Shown: piece after piece, positions 1-7,612 of the stretch
How positions within the stretch are numbered: position 1 is the first letter of the stretch
Layout: every line of letters begins with the position of its first letter
From: an archaeon
GTDB taxonomy: Archaea; Nanobdellota; Nanobdellia; Woesearchaeales; GW2011-AR9
Length of the DNA: 36,707 nucleotides
Direction of reading: 5' to 3'
Assembly (NCBI GenBank): GCA_030704845.1
Contig: JAUYKZ010000022.1
Coordinates: 1 to 36,707 of the forward strand
Position numbers and translations under genes: made by a program
The notes under the pieces: generated by a model
What the model saw: the letters and a program-made list of their open reading frames with translations, nothing else
What the model was told of the DNA's origin: nothing
The model's database searches: none

Positions 1-2
1 TC

Positions 3-131
3 CAAAGAATGAACTATGAAAAAGTCCATGATTGCCTTTCATATGTAAATTATTATAACTATGAAAGGATTCATCAGTCATTAGGTTATGAAACACCCGC
101 ACATGTTTATTTAGGTGTAAACTCAATATAG
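3..131 (+). mobile_element. Transposase, C-terminal fragment (DDE integrase type)
   Basis: The frame open from base 3 to the TAG at 129-131 encodes about 42 residues ending in a YNYERIHQSLGYETPAHVY-type segment. This is the typical C-terminal end of IS3/IS481-like DDE integrases, whose last domain carries a YNxxRxHxxLGxxTPxxxY pattern. The gene is cut by the window edge, so its catalytic residues are not visible. The bases right after the stop, GGATAGAACAC (131-141), partly match in inverted orientation GGGGACTATCC at 36525-36535, upstream of the transposase start at the other window end (8 of 11). That would put the right end of the insertion sequence near 141. Family assignment rests on one motif. 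Confidence 0.7.
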
Positions 132-149
132 GATAGAACACTTCTTTTT

Positions 150-383
150 CTAGCCATTATTTTCAAATACCTTATTTCTCCACCAAATCCAAGTTCCTTT
201 TCCAGATCCGATAGCTTTTCCCCTAATTAGCTGATCTCCTCTCAATAAATTTAGACGATAAAGGAGCTTTGTTCGCGTAACATTCTTCAGAACCAATTCT
301 ATTTCCTTCGTTTCTAAAGGAGACTTTGCTTCCAATAATATTTTAAGAATAGCTCTACTTATTTTATCATCTGTTCTGCGCAT
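150..383 (-). CDS. Small winged-helix DNA-binding protein (77 aa)
   Basis: A 77-residue basic protein. Residues about 1-60 read as a winged helix-turn-helix: helices around DDKISRAILKILLEA and LETKEIELVLKN, a recognition-like helix around RTKLLYRLNLLRGDQLI, and a basic GSGKGTW wing. No other domain is present. It is transcribed away from the transposase tail and follows the nucleotidyltransferase-HEPN gene on the same strand with a 149-nt gap. An A/T-rich TATA-like stretch (about 405-416) lies 25-30 nt ahead of the ATG, so it probably has its own leaderless promoter. A 12-nt repeat array (418-465) directly abuts that promoter, suggesting autoregulation or control by another factor. The family is not recognised. 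Confidence 0.6.
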   Translation of the reverse strand: MRRTDDKISRAILKILLEAKSPLETKEIELVLKNVTRTKLLYRLNLLRGDQLIRGKAIGSGKGTWIWWRNKVFENNG

Positions 384-417
384 TGAAGAAAATTATTTTT
401 TAAGATTATTTAAATCT

Positions 418-465
418 ATCGAAACATTCATCGAAACATCTATCAAAACATTCATCGATAGATAA
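418..465. repeat. Four 12-nt tandem repeats next to the promoter of the winged-helix gene
   Basis: Consecutive units read ATCGAAACATTC (418-429), ATCGAAACATCT (430-441), ATCAAAACATTC (442-453) and ATCGATAGATAA (454-465). The first three differ at one to three positions; the fourth is degenerate. They lie immediately upstream of the TATA-like box of the minus-strand gene starting at 383, where an archaeal activator or repressor would bind. Partial echoes (CATCTATC) occur at about 480-487. Confidence 0.6.
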
Positions 466-531
466 ACTGGTCATAAAAACATCTATCTCAAATAATTTAA
501 AATGCAAAATGATTCTAAGTAGAAATTCTTA

Positions 532-1341
532 CTAAAACTCACCGTTCTCAACTAGTTTCTTCATTCTCTTGACGAATTCATCTGCTTCCAGATAACAAAG
601 ATCAAATTCCCTTCCGGAAACATGTTGAATATGTCGATGAGTAATATCTTTACTTAACTTATAGAATTTACGCATTAAATCTACATATCTTTTTTCAAGC
701 AATTTGCGGTTAACGTAAGTTGTCTCTAACAAATCAGCTACATGTTCGGGTGAAGGGGGTATTTGGTTTGCTCGCATTAAAGCTGCATGAGCAGAATCAA
801 TCACGGCCCAGTATAAATCTAACGTAGCTTGAAGAACGTGCCATTGAGAATTTAAAAGAGTTTTTGGAGCTCTTCCAAAATAACGCCAAACACTTTCACG
901 GGTAGGGCGAATCTTACCTTCTTTGAGTAATTTTTGTAACGGATCAAAGAATCCGCTATCTAAGACAGCAATTCCATCACGGAGGATATTGGTTACTATC
1001 GGATCTCCGTTTCTAGCATGATCCCAGAACGAAGTAAATGTCATGGAAGTAATATGAAATCTATTAGAAATCTTTTGAATGACTTCTCCAACAATAATCC
1101 GGTAACTTTCAATAAGGGCTTCCGTAATAATATATGTTGAATCATCATTTATGATCAATACATCAATATCGCTTTCGGAAGTCGCTTGCTGTCTTGCAGA
1201 ACTTCCAAAGACAACAACAGCTAGAACAAAATCTTGAAATTCTTTACGTATACCATCTGCCAATTTCTGAGCTAATTGAACGTCTTCGGTAGGATATTTG
1301 TAAATATTCTCGTTCTCTTTTTTCTGTATGCGGAATTCCAT
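532..1341 (-). CDS. Nucleotidyltransferase-HEPN fusion protein
   Basis: 269 aa. Residues about 28-70 form a minimal nucleotidyltransferase core: VVVFGSSARQQATSESDIDVLI is the GS-x-AR...SDIDV signature, with the two metal-binding aspartates in SDID. The C-terminal half (about 150-265) is helical with a DSAHAALMRANQIPPSPEHV stretch typical of HEPN domains that follow MNT nucleotidyltransferases; a THRHIQH segment near residue 235 could be the HEPN Arg/His site, but its spacing is not canonical. In related systems MNT and HEPN form toxin-antitoxin pairs where the MNT modifies the HEPN RNase; here both are in one chain, which also occurs in solitary archaeal proteins. Promoter-proximal repeats lie upstream (1342-1407). 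Function is inferred from domains. Confidence 0.75.
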   Translation of the reverse strand: MEFRIQKKENENIYKYPTEDVQLAQKLADGIRKEFQDFVLAVVVFGSSARQQATSESDIDVLIINDDSTYIITEALIESYRIIVGEVIQKISNRFHITSMTFTSFWDHARNGDPIVTNILRDGIAVLDSGFFDPLQKLLKEGKIRPTRESVWRYFGRAPKTLLNSQWHVLQATLDLYWAVIDSAHAALMRANQIPPSPEHVADLLETTYVNRKLLEKRYVDLMRKFYKLSKDITHRHIQHVSGREFDLCYLEADEFVKRMKKLVENGEF

Positions 1342-1407
1342 TTAAGTTTGTTAAAGAAGATAACGGTTATTAAGTTTGTTAATTACTGGAAGGGAGTTAA
1401 CCGGTTA
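1342..1407. promoter_or_regulatory. Repeats and palindromes upstream of the nucleotidyltransferase-HEPN gene
   Basis: TTAAGTTTGTTAA occurs twice exactly (1342-1354 and 1370-1382, 28 nt apart). Between and beyond them lie ATAACGGTTAT (1360-1370) and the perfect palindrome TAACCGGTTA (1398-1407). The first repeat touches the start codon at 1341, so a bound protein would block transcription or translation. These look like operator sites; the binding factor is unknown. Confidence 0.45.
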
Positions 1408-1430
1408 CTTAATCTTAAGATACGACAACC

Positions 1431-1553
1431 GGCTAATATGAAACCCTCTTTATCTTTTGTATTAGCGCCCTGTCGGAGACGAGGCGGGTACTCGTAAGAG
1501 TACGATATCCGCCGTGCTCTAATACAAAGATTATTGAGGGTTTCATATTAGCC
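1431..1553. mobile_element. 123-bp palindromic element with 18-bp TIRs and 9-bp target duplication
   Basis: The ends GGCTAATATGAAACCCTC (1431-1448) and GAGGGTTTCATATTAGCC (1536-1553) are perfect inverted repeats. Exact direct repeats ACGACAACC flank the element at 1422-1430 and 1554-1562, as expected of a target-site duplication. Inside, TTTGTATTAG (1456-1465) pairs with CTAATACAAA (1519-1528), then GGCGG (1483-1487) with CCGCC (1509-1513), then GTACTC with GAGTAC around a GTAA loop. It has no coding capacity. This is a MITE-like, non-autonomous element; the transposase that moves it is not in the window. It sits between two divergent genes. Confidence 0.85.
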
Positions 1554-1567
1554 ACGACAACCCATAC

Positions 1568-1605
1568 TTTTATATAACTAGTATTCTTCTAAATATAAAT
1601 AGGTG
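1568..1605 (+). promoter_or_regulatory. TATA box and ribosome-binding site of the exporter operon
   Basis: CTTTTATATAAC (about 1566-1577) would place transcription start near 1600. AGGTG at 1601-1605 lies 7 nt before the GTG start at 1613, supporting that start. A second TATA-like AAATATAAAT (1591-1600) is too close to the start to be the main promoter. Confidence 0.55.
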
Positions 1606-1612
1606 TTTCCGC

Positions 1613-2854
1613 GTGAAAAAAATATCAGTTTTTGGAGTAGTTGCAATATTATTTCTTAGTCTTGTTACCGTAGCTTTCGCTGATGCCGGAGATATTGATG
1701 TGACTTTGATGTCGCAATCACCAGATCCAGTTGAACCAGGTCAGATAGTTACGGTTAAATTCAAAGTTGAAAATGCTGGAGCAGAAACAACCAAAGATAC
1801 AATTGTTCATCTTAGACCTTCATTTCCGTTCTCGCTTTACGGAGATGTTGTCGATAAAAATATTGGAAAATTAAGAGCAGGATCAACTGGAGCAAATGCG
1901 ATTATTGTGGAGTATAAATTAAAAGTTGATGAAGAAGCTGTCGAAGGATATACCGAACTCGAATTAGAGGTGGGTGTTAATCAGGCTGGAGTGGCTTTCG
2001 TAAATGATGAATTCTTGATTAATATTGAAACTCACGATGCAGTTCTTGAAATCACTAAAATTTCAATGGAACCAGAACGTATTGCTCCTGGTGGAACAGC
2101 TACGTTAACCATATTCACAAAAAATTTAGCAGATTCACTATTGAAAGATATTAAGTTTACTTTTGATTTTGAAAGTAGCGATTTACCTCTAGCTCCATAT
2201 CAAACATCTTCTCAGAAAAGAATTGCTCAATTAAATTCAAACAATCAATTGCCTTTAACTTTACCAATAATTGCCGATCCGGAAGCAAAACCTGGATTGT
2301 ATAAAGTGCCGGTAAATATTACTTATAATGATGAGAAAGGAAACAGATTAACAATTGAAGACGTAGTTGCGGTACAAATTGGTAGCGCACCAGATTTAAA
2401 AACTTACATCAAACGAAGTACTGTTCTAAGGAAAGGAGAAACAGGTTCAATCACAATTGAATTAGCTAACACTGGAACTGACGATATTAAATTTTTAGAA
2501 TTGGAAATTCTGCCAACAAAAGATTTTGAAGTTCTTTCAACAAGTCCTTACGCATACATCGGCGATGTCGATTCTGACGATACTGAAAGTGAAGAATTCC
2601 AGATATTTGTAAAGAGAAGTGTTAAAACATTAATGGTCCCGGTTATGTTAAGATATACTGATGCTAACAATAATCCAATTGAAGAAAAAACCGATTTAGA
2701 ATTGAGAATATATTCTGGATTTCAATTGAGAGAATTTGGTCTTGTTGCGAGTAGTTCTAGCGGGGTATACATCTTATTGATACTTCTTGGGGTGGGTGGG
2801 TATTTCTTCTATACAAAGCGTTATAAGAAAAAGAAACGTTCACAAGAAGAATAA
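1613..2854 (+). CDS. Secreted membrane-anchored NEW3/CARDB-like protein of an ABC exporter operon
   Basis: 413 aa with a GTG start. An N-terminal signal peptide (about residues 1-23, ending TVAFADA) is followed by repeated immunoglobulin-like beta domains (about 25-135, 140-250, 255-370) and one C-terminal membrane helix (about 380-400) with a basic KRYKKKKR tail, so the beta domains face outside. It resembles the COG1361-type S-layer-related proteins that precede MacB-like ABC transporters in archaea, where they may act like the periplasmic adaptor. It leads the operon of two permeases and an ATPase, with a 30-nt gap to the first permease. Role in substrate capture or as adaptor is inferred from context. 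Confidence 0.7.
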   Translation: MKKISVFGVVAILFLSLVTVAFADAGDIDVTLMSQSPDPVEPGQIVTVKFKVENAGAETTKDTIVHLRPSFPFSLYGDVVDKNIGKLRAGSTGANAIIVEYKLKVDEEAVEGYTELELEVGVNQAGVAFVNDEFLINIETHDAVLEITKISMEPERIAPGGTATLTIFTKNLADSLLKDIKFTFDFESSDLPLAPYQTSSQKRIAQLNSNNQLPLTLPIIADPEAKPGLYKVPVNITYNDEKGNRLTIEDVVAVQIGSAPDLKTYIKRSTVLRKGETGSITIELANTGTDDIKFLELEILPTKDFEVLSTSPYAYIGDVDSDDTESEEFQIFVKRSVKTLMVPVMLRYTDANNNPIEEKTDLELRIYSGFQLREFGLVASSSSGVYILLILLGVGGYFFYTKRYKKKKRSQEE

Positions 2855-2884
2855 ATAGTTTCTTCAATTAAGGACTCTAGTAAC

Positions 2885-4099
2885 ATGATACAAGATTATT
2901 TTAAATTAGCATATAAAAGCGCACGGCAAAGAAAAATGCGGTCTTGGCTTACTATGATCGGTATTTTTGTGGGCATCGCTGCGGTAGTTGCATTAATCTC
3001 TTTAAGCCAAGGTTTGAAAGTAGCTATTTCACAACAATTTCTTAGTTTAGGTACAGATAAACTAATTGTGCAAGCGGCAGGTGGCGGATTTGGTCCGCCG
3101 GGGACTGCAGTTTCAAAACCATTAACAGAAAAAGATAAATCGGTTATTGAAAAAGTGAGGGGTGTTGATTTAGTCGTTGGTCGTTTAATACGTATTGTTC
3201 AAATGAAATTTAACGATGAAATTAAGTATGGTTATGTGGTAACCATGCCCAAAAATAAAGAAGAACAAGTCTTAACAATTGAAGCAAATAATTATAAATT
3301 GGCTGAAGGTAAATTCTTAGAGAACGAAGATTCTTTTGAAGTTTTGATAGGCAATGATTTTGCAGATGATTTTTTTGATAAGAGTCTTCATTTGCGAGAT
3401 ACGATTGTTCTTCAAGATCACGAATTCAAAGTTGTCGGGATACTTCAAAAATCGGGAAATCCTCAGCAAGATGGTACAATCATTTTGCCAGAATCTCCTT
3501 TACGAAAGATTTTGGGAGTAGATGATATTTATGATATAATCCCGTTAAGAGTAGAAGAAGGTGAGAATGTAGACGTAGTGGCAGAAAATATCAGGGAAGA
3601 ATTACGTAAAGAACATAATGTTGATGAAGGCAAAGAAGATTTTTCGGTAGAAACTCCTCAGCAAGTTTTGTCAATTTTAAATAATATCTTGGCAGTAGTG
3701 CAGGGGGTATTGGTTGGCATCGCAGCAATATCTTTAGTTGTAGGTGGAATTGGGATCATGAATACCATGTATACTGCTGTCATTGAAAGAACAAAAGAAA
3801 TAGGGGTAATGAAAGCGGTTGGAGCTACAAGTAAGAATATCATGTTACTATTTTTAATTGAATCAGGATTCCTGGGTTTATTTGGGGGAATAATTGGAGT
3901 TACACTCGGTTTTGGAATAAGTAAATTGATTGAAATAATTTCATTCCAGATTTTTGAAAGTGCTTTAATTACAGCTGAAATATCGTTATCATTACTATTT
4001 GGAGCTCTCCTATTTGCATTTTCAGTTGGGGCTATTTCTGGCGTTTTTCCGGCAAGACAGGCAGCTAAATTAAAACCGGTAGAGGCATTTAGGAGATGA
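2885..4099 (+). CDS. MacB/FtsX-type ABC transporter permease (first copy)
   Basis: 404 aa. One N-terminal membrane helix after a basic start (RQRKMRSWLTMIGIFVGIAA, about residues 14-40), a long extracytoplasmic MacB_PCD-like domain (about 45-265), then three C-terminal helices (about 270-400) with the FtsX-family segment GIGIMNTMYTAVIERTKEIG and a terminal FPARQAAKLKPVEAFR motif. The MacB/LolCE family exports lipoproteins, peptides or drugs by mechanotransmission rather than carrying substrate through the membrane. The next gene is a clear paralogue, suggesting a heterodimeric permease with the LolD-like ATPase at 5319. The substrate is unknown. Confidence 0.88.
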   Translation: MIQDYFKLAYKSARQRKMRSWLTMIGIFVGIAAVVALISLSQGLKVAISQQFLSLGTDKLIVQAAGGGFGPPGTAVSKPLTEKDKSVIEKVRGVDLVVGRLIRIVQMKFNDEIKYGYVVTMPKNKEEQVLTIEANNYKLAEGKFLENEDSFEVLIGNDFADDFFDKSLHLRDTIVLQDHEFKVVGILQKSGNPQQDGTIILPESPLRKILGVDDIYDIIPLRVEEGENVDVVAENIREELRKEHNVDEGKEDFSVETPQQVLSILNNILAVVQGVLVGIAAISLVVGGIGIMNTMYTAVIERTKEIGVMKAVGATSKNIMLLFLIESGFLGLFGGIIGVTLGFGISKLIEIISFQIFESALITAEISLSLLFGALLFAFSVGAISGVFPARQAAKLKPVEAFRR

Positions 4100-4105
4100 A
4101 ATTTT

Positions 4106-5326
4106 ATGATTAAGGATTATTTTCAACTACCCTGGAGAGAAATTAAACGACGTAAATTGCGTTCATGGTTAACATTATTAGGAGTAATAATAGGGATTGC
4201 GGCAGTTGTTTCTTTAATTACTTTGGGACAAGGATTACAAAATGCAATTGAAAAACAGTTTTCAGCTCTTGGAGAAGATAAATTATTTATTACTGCGAAA
4301 GGAAGTGCATTAACTCCTGGTTTAAGTACCGATGCGGTTAAAATAAGAGATAAAGATGTTAAAGTTGTAGGAAGAGTTTCAGATGTTAGAAAAACAGCCG
4401 GGATGATTTTTACAACGGCAAGGATAGAATTTAATGACAACGTCCGTTATTTTGTAGTAAGCGGTATGCCCACGGATCCAGAAGAAAGAGCATTGCTTGG
4501 GGAAGCACAAAGTTATAAGATTGAAAGTGGAAGAAGTTTGGAGAAGAGTGATAGATTTAAAGTTGTGGTGGGTTTTGAATACACTCAGAAAGGATTATTC
4601 GGTCGTGCCGTAGAATTGGGAGATAGTTTATTAATTTTAAATCAAGAATTTAAAGTAGTAGGAATTCTTGAAAGAATTGGGAGTCCTCCAGATGATCAAT
4701 CTTTATTAATTCCCTTTGATACATTTGGAGATGTTTTTGGAACGGGAGATGAAGTTGGTTTAATTGTTGCTCAAGTTCAACCCGGTGAAGATACTTCAGC
4801 AGTAGGAGATGAGATCACCAAAGAACTTAGAAAATCAAGAGGATTAAAAGAGGGCGAAGAAGATTTTTCTGTTCAAACTCCAGAACAATTATCCGCAGCT
4901 TTCACGACAATTTTAGATATAGTGCAAGTGGTTTTAGTTGGAATAGCCGCAATCTCTTTACTTGTTGGTGGAGTAGGAATCATGAATACTATGTATACCG
5001 CTGTATTGCAGAGAACAAAAGAAATTGGGGTAATGAAAGCACTTGGGGCTAAAAATAGTCACGTATTAACCTTATTTGTAGTCGAATCTGGGTTTTATGG
5101 TTTGGGTGGCGGTTTAATTGGAGTTATTTTGGGGATAGGTTTTGCAAAATTAGTTGGCATAATTTTTGTTGCTGTTGTTGGCCCGGCCTTTTTATCGGTA
5201 GAAGTAAATTATTCGTTGGTTGTAGGCACATTAATCTTTTCATTTGTTATCGGTTGTTTATCCGGATTGGCTCCAGCAAGAAGAGCATCACAATTAAATC
5301 CGGTACAAAGTTTAAGATATGAATAA
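4106..5326 (+). CDS. MacB/FtsX-type ABC transporter permease (second copy)
   Basis: 406 aa, same layout as the preceding gene: basic RRKLRSWLTLLGVIIGIAA N-terminal helix, extracytoplasmic domain, three C-terminal helices with GVGIMNTMYTAVLQRTKEIG and a terminal APARRASQLNPVQSLR. It starts 6 nt after the upstream stop, with GGAGATG overlapping that stop as ribosome-binding site. The end overlaps the ATPase start by 8 nt, implying translational coupling. The two permeases look like a tandem duplication that has diverged mostly in the outer domain. Confidence 0.88.
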   Translation: MIKDYFQLPWREIKRRKLRSWLTLLGVIIGIAAVVSLITLGQGLQNAIEKQFSALGEDKLFITAKGSALTPGLSTDAVKIRDKDVKVVGRVSDVRKTAGMIFTTARIEFNDNVRYFVVSGMPTDPEERALLGEAQSYKIESGRSLEKSDRFKVVVGFEYTQKGLFGRAVELGDSLLILNQEFKVVGILERIGSPPDDQSLLIPFDTFGDVFGTGDEVGLIVAQVQPGEDTSAVGDEITKELRKSRGLKEGEEDFSVQTPEQLSAAFTTILDIVQVVLVGIAAISLLVGGVGIMNTMYTAVLQRTKEIGVMKALGAKNSHVLTLFVVESGFYGLGGGLIGVILGIGFAKLVGIIFVAVVGPAFLSVEVNYSLVVGTLIFSFVIGCLSGLAPARRASQLNPVQSLRYE

Positions 5327-6098
5327 AATTAAGAAAACAAAAAAAAATTATAATTCAAATGGTAGAACATATAAACCAGAAAAAAAATCGGAAAAACATA
5401 TGAAAGATCCAATAATCTCGGTACGTGATGTATGGAAGACTTATTACTTAGGTGAAAATGTCTTGAATGTATTGAAAGGGGTTTCTTTGGATATATTTCC
5501 CGGAGAATTTGTTTCAATCATTGGGCCATCTGGAAGTGGAAAATCTACCATGATGAACATGGTGGGGGTTTTAGATATACCTACAAAAGGAAAAGTGTTA
5601 TTGAAAGGAAAGGATATTGCTCAATATTCGGAATCTGGTTTAGCTCAATTACGTGGAAAATCTATCGGTTTTATATTTCAACAATTCAATCTTATTCCCA
5701 CTCTTACTGCTTTAGAAAATGTAATTTTCCCAACGATTTTTCAAGGTGTACCCGAGAAAGAACGAACAAAGAGAGCCAAAAAACTTCTGGAAATTGTTGG
5801 TTTATCTGATCGGATGCGTCATAAACCAAATGAATTATCTGGCGGACAGCAACAAAGAGTAGCTATCGCTAGAGCTTTAATAAACAATCCAGAAATAATT
5901 CTTGCAGACGAACCGACGGGAAATCTGGATTCTATTTCCGGTAAACAAGTCATGGATTTATTATCAAGGCTTCATCGTGAAGAAAAAAAAACAATAGTTT
6001 TGGTTACTCACGATATAGAATTAGTTAAATATTCTAGTCGTAAAGTCTATATCAAGGATGGGATTATCCAAAAGATAACTCATAATCATCACGGATAA
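5319..6098 (+). CDS. LolD/MacB-type ABC transporter ATPase
   Basis: 259 aa. Walker [10 protein letters not shown] (residues 69-77), Q-loop around FIFQQFN (118-123), signature LSGGQQQR (173-180), Walker B IILADE (193-198) and H-loop His231 are all intact. It energises the two FtsX-type permeases upstream. The start used overlaps the permease stop (ATGA arrangement) and gives 27 extra Lys/Asn-rich residues before the usual family start; an internal ATG at 5401 ([12 protein letters not shown]) would give the normal length and cannot be excluded, though no clear ribosome-binding site precedes it. Confidence 0.92.
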   Translation: MNKIKKTKKNYNSNGRTYKPEKKSEKHMKDPIISVRDVWKTYYLGENVLNVLKGVSLDIFPGEFVSIIGPSGSGKSTMMNMVGVLDIPTKGKVLLKGKDIAQYSESGLAQLRGKSIGFIFQQFNLIPTLTALENVIFPTIFQGVPEKERTKRAKKLLEIVGLSDRMRHKPNELSGGQQQRVAIARALINNPEIILADEPTGNLDSISGKQVMDLLSRLHREEKKTIVLVTHDIELVKYSSRKVYIKDGIIQKITHNHHG

Positions 6099-6182
6099 TC
6101 AGTCGAGAATATCTTTTAAATCATATAAATGTTTATAAAACGATTATCATCTACTAGTTTTAGTAAAAGGGGGTGTAAGTTA

Positions 6183-7397
6183 ATGGAACAGAAACAGCTT
6201 GACGAGATTGATGAATCTTATTTCGGCGAGGAGTTTATAGATGACGAAGAGTTTGATATTCTTGCAGAGGTAAAACCGGAGAGATCCAGGGTTACCGATT
6301 ACGCTGACGATGAGATTAAAATAGAAGCAGTAACGCCTAGAAGAAAGATGGAAAAACTAGCGAAAAGAAAAACTGTTAAAAAAACTGCTGAAAAAACTCA
6401 AATGAAACATGAGTCCAAAGAAAATTTTAAAGTAAACGTCACGGATAATTCCTCTAAAGACATGCATAAGAAAGCTTCGTCTGTAAAAATGGATTCGTTT
6501 GTTGAAACTAAAAAAGAAATGCCGGTTAAAGAGGCTAAACCAGTCGATCTGAAACACGAAACAAAAACAGTGCCAGAAACCGTAGTATATCACGAGCCCG
6601 CAAAAAAACCGATAGAAACAGCTCCTAAATTTGATCCATGGGATGATGATTCAGCTGACAATCCTAGTTTCTTTAAAGAGACTTCAACTTGGAAAGCAAT
6701 CACTGGAATAATTTTGGTGCTTTTGGTATTTTCAGTATTCACACAAGGTTTCAGATTTGCCGAAGAAAGTTCTCCTTTAACTGGAGCAGTGGTGTCGATA
6801 ACTGACGCTGAACAAATGGCAGTGAGATATGTAAATTCATATTTGTTACAACCACCATTCTATGCAGAAATTGTAAATCGTGAAGAGACTGGAGAATTTT
6901 ACAAGTTTACTTTTTCTGTAGCTGGAGATCTTTTTGAATCGTATGTTACCAAAGACGGAGAAATGCTTTTCCCGCAAGGTTTTAACACTGCAAAGACGCC
7001 TGAAGAACAATTACCTTATGTAACTTCTTCGGAAGAGTTTACGGAAGTAACAGAAGAACCAGTTACTGAAGAACCAGTAGTGGCAGAAACTGAACCAATC
7101 GTGGAAGTAGCAGAAGAACCAGTTACAACTGGCAATCTTCATGAAGAAACAATAACTGCCAAAAAATGGTTATTCTCTCCACATGTGGTAACTGTAACTC
7201 AAGGAGACACGGTTAGATTAACAATTGTTCCCCAGAACATGGAATTCACCTTTGCTATTCCTACAATGGATATTGAAGAAGAAGTTTCAGGAAGAACGAC
7301 TGTAGAATTTGTAGCAACTCACACTGGATCATATGAATTCATTTGTGAAAGTTGTGAAGATTTCCGTGGAATGAATGGGTTAATTGTTGTTAAATAA
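6183..7397 (+). CDS. Membrane-anchored protein with C-terminal cupredoxin-like domain
   Basis: 404 aa from the ATG at 6183, chosen because GGGGGTG lies just upstream; an in-frame ATG at 6129 lacks this. Residues 1-165 are acidic then Lys-rich and probably disordered in the cytoplasm. A membrane helix (about 173-189) is followed by a TGAVV segment often seen in Woesearchaeota exported proteins, and a small domain with a YVTKDGEMLFPQGF ending. An acidic EEPVTEEPV linker leads to a cupredoxin-like domain (about 318-404) resembling cytochrome oxidase subunit II: FSPHVVTVTQGDTVRL, FTFAIPTMD, YEFICESCEDFRGM. The first copper His is replaced (EFTFAIP), the Cys pair is CxxC rather than CxxxC, and the later His is Arg, so classical copper binding is doubtful. 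Confidence 0.75.
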   Translation: MEQKQLDEIDESYFGEEFIDDEEFDILAEVKPERSRVTDYADDEIKIEAVTPRRKMEKLAKRKTVKKTAEKTQMKHESKENFKVNVTDNSSKDMHKKASSVKMDSFVETKKEMPVKEAKPVDLKHETKTVPETVVYHEPAKKPIETAPKFDPWDDDSADNPSFFKETSTWKAITGIILVLLVFSVFTQGFRFAEESSPLTGAVVSITDAEQMAVRYVNSYLLQPPFYAEIVNREETGEFYKFTFSVAGDLFESYVTKDGEMLFPQGFNTAKTPEEQLPYVTSSEEFTEVTEEPVTEEPVVAETEPIVEVAEEPVTTGNLHEETITAKKWLFSPHVVTVTQGDTVRLTIVPQNMEFTFAIPTMDIEEEVSGRTTVEFVATHTGSYEFICESCEDFRGMNGLIVVK

Positions 7398-7423
7398 ATT
7401 TTATCTTTTTTTTATTAATTTTA
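7398..7423 (+). terminator. T-rich terminator after the cupredoxin-like gene
   Basis: A nine-T run interrupted by few bases (TTTATCTTTTTTTTTATT) directly follows the stop. Archaeal RNA polymerase terminates at such U tracts without needing a hairpin. The two-hairpin element begins right after. Confidence 0.5.
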
Positions 7424-7582
7424 TACTAAAAAACCAAGAAAACTCCTGCATTTATGCATGGAGATGAATTGGCAGGAGTTTCAATTCTCTGGGTTTTTGG
7501 TATCCCAAAGTGCGTGGTTAAAAAGCGCTCCGGTTCAAACCCCACCATTCATGGTTGGGGTCGGAGCGCTTCCCGCACTTTG
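7424..7582. ncRNA. Two-hairpin structured element, copy A
   Basis: Hairpin 1 (7424-7502) begins TACTAAAAAACC and closes with GGGTTTTTGGTA, with an inner ACTCCTGC/GCAGGAGT stem. Hairpin 2 (7506-7582) has stem I CAAAGTGCG/CGCACTTTG, a 9-nt 5' internal loop, stem II AGCGCTCCG/CGGAGCGCT (both perfect 9 bp), a GTTCAAA internal loop (7533-7539), and stem III CCCCACC/GGTTGGGG around ATTCAT. It lies between convergent genes. A second element with the same boundaries and fold but different stem sequences is at 35350-35499. It could be a structured RNA, a bidirectional terminator or a repeat family; strand and expression are unknown. Confidence 0.55.
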
Positions 7583-7612
7583 TTGATATTTTTCTAGAAT
7601 TTATTAGAAAGA

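Noticed and set aside
418-465. Short repeat array as a CRISPR
   Set aside because: Units are 12 nt and contiguous with no spacers, and no cas genes are in the window.
1276-1497. 73-aa plus-strand ORF over the 5' end of the nucleotidyltransferase gene and the palindromic element
   Set aside because: It is antisense to a well-supported gene and ends inside the MITE; no ribosome-binding site or recognisable product.
7524-7560. GGTTCAAACC in copy A as a tRNA T-arm
   Set aside because: The bases belong to an internal loop and two stems of a larger hairpin; no acceptor, D or anticodon arm is present.
7424-7582. Two-hairpin elements as H/ACA guide RNAs
   Set aside because: Stem-loop-stem layout is suggestive, but there is no ACA box after stem I in either copy and no kink-turn with GA pairs.
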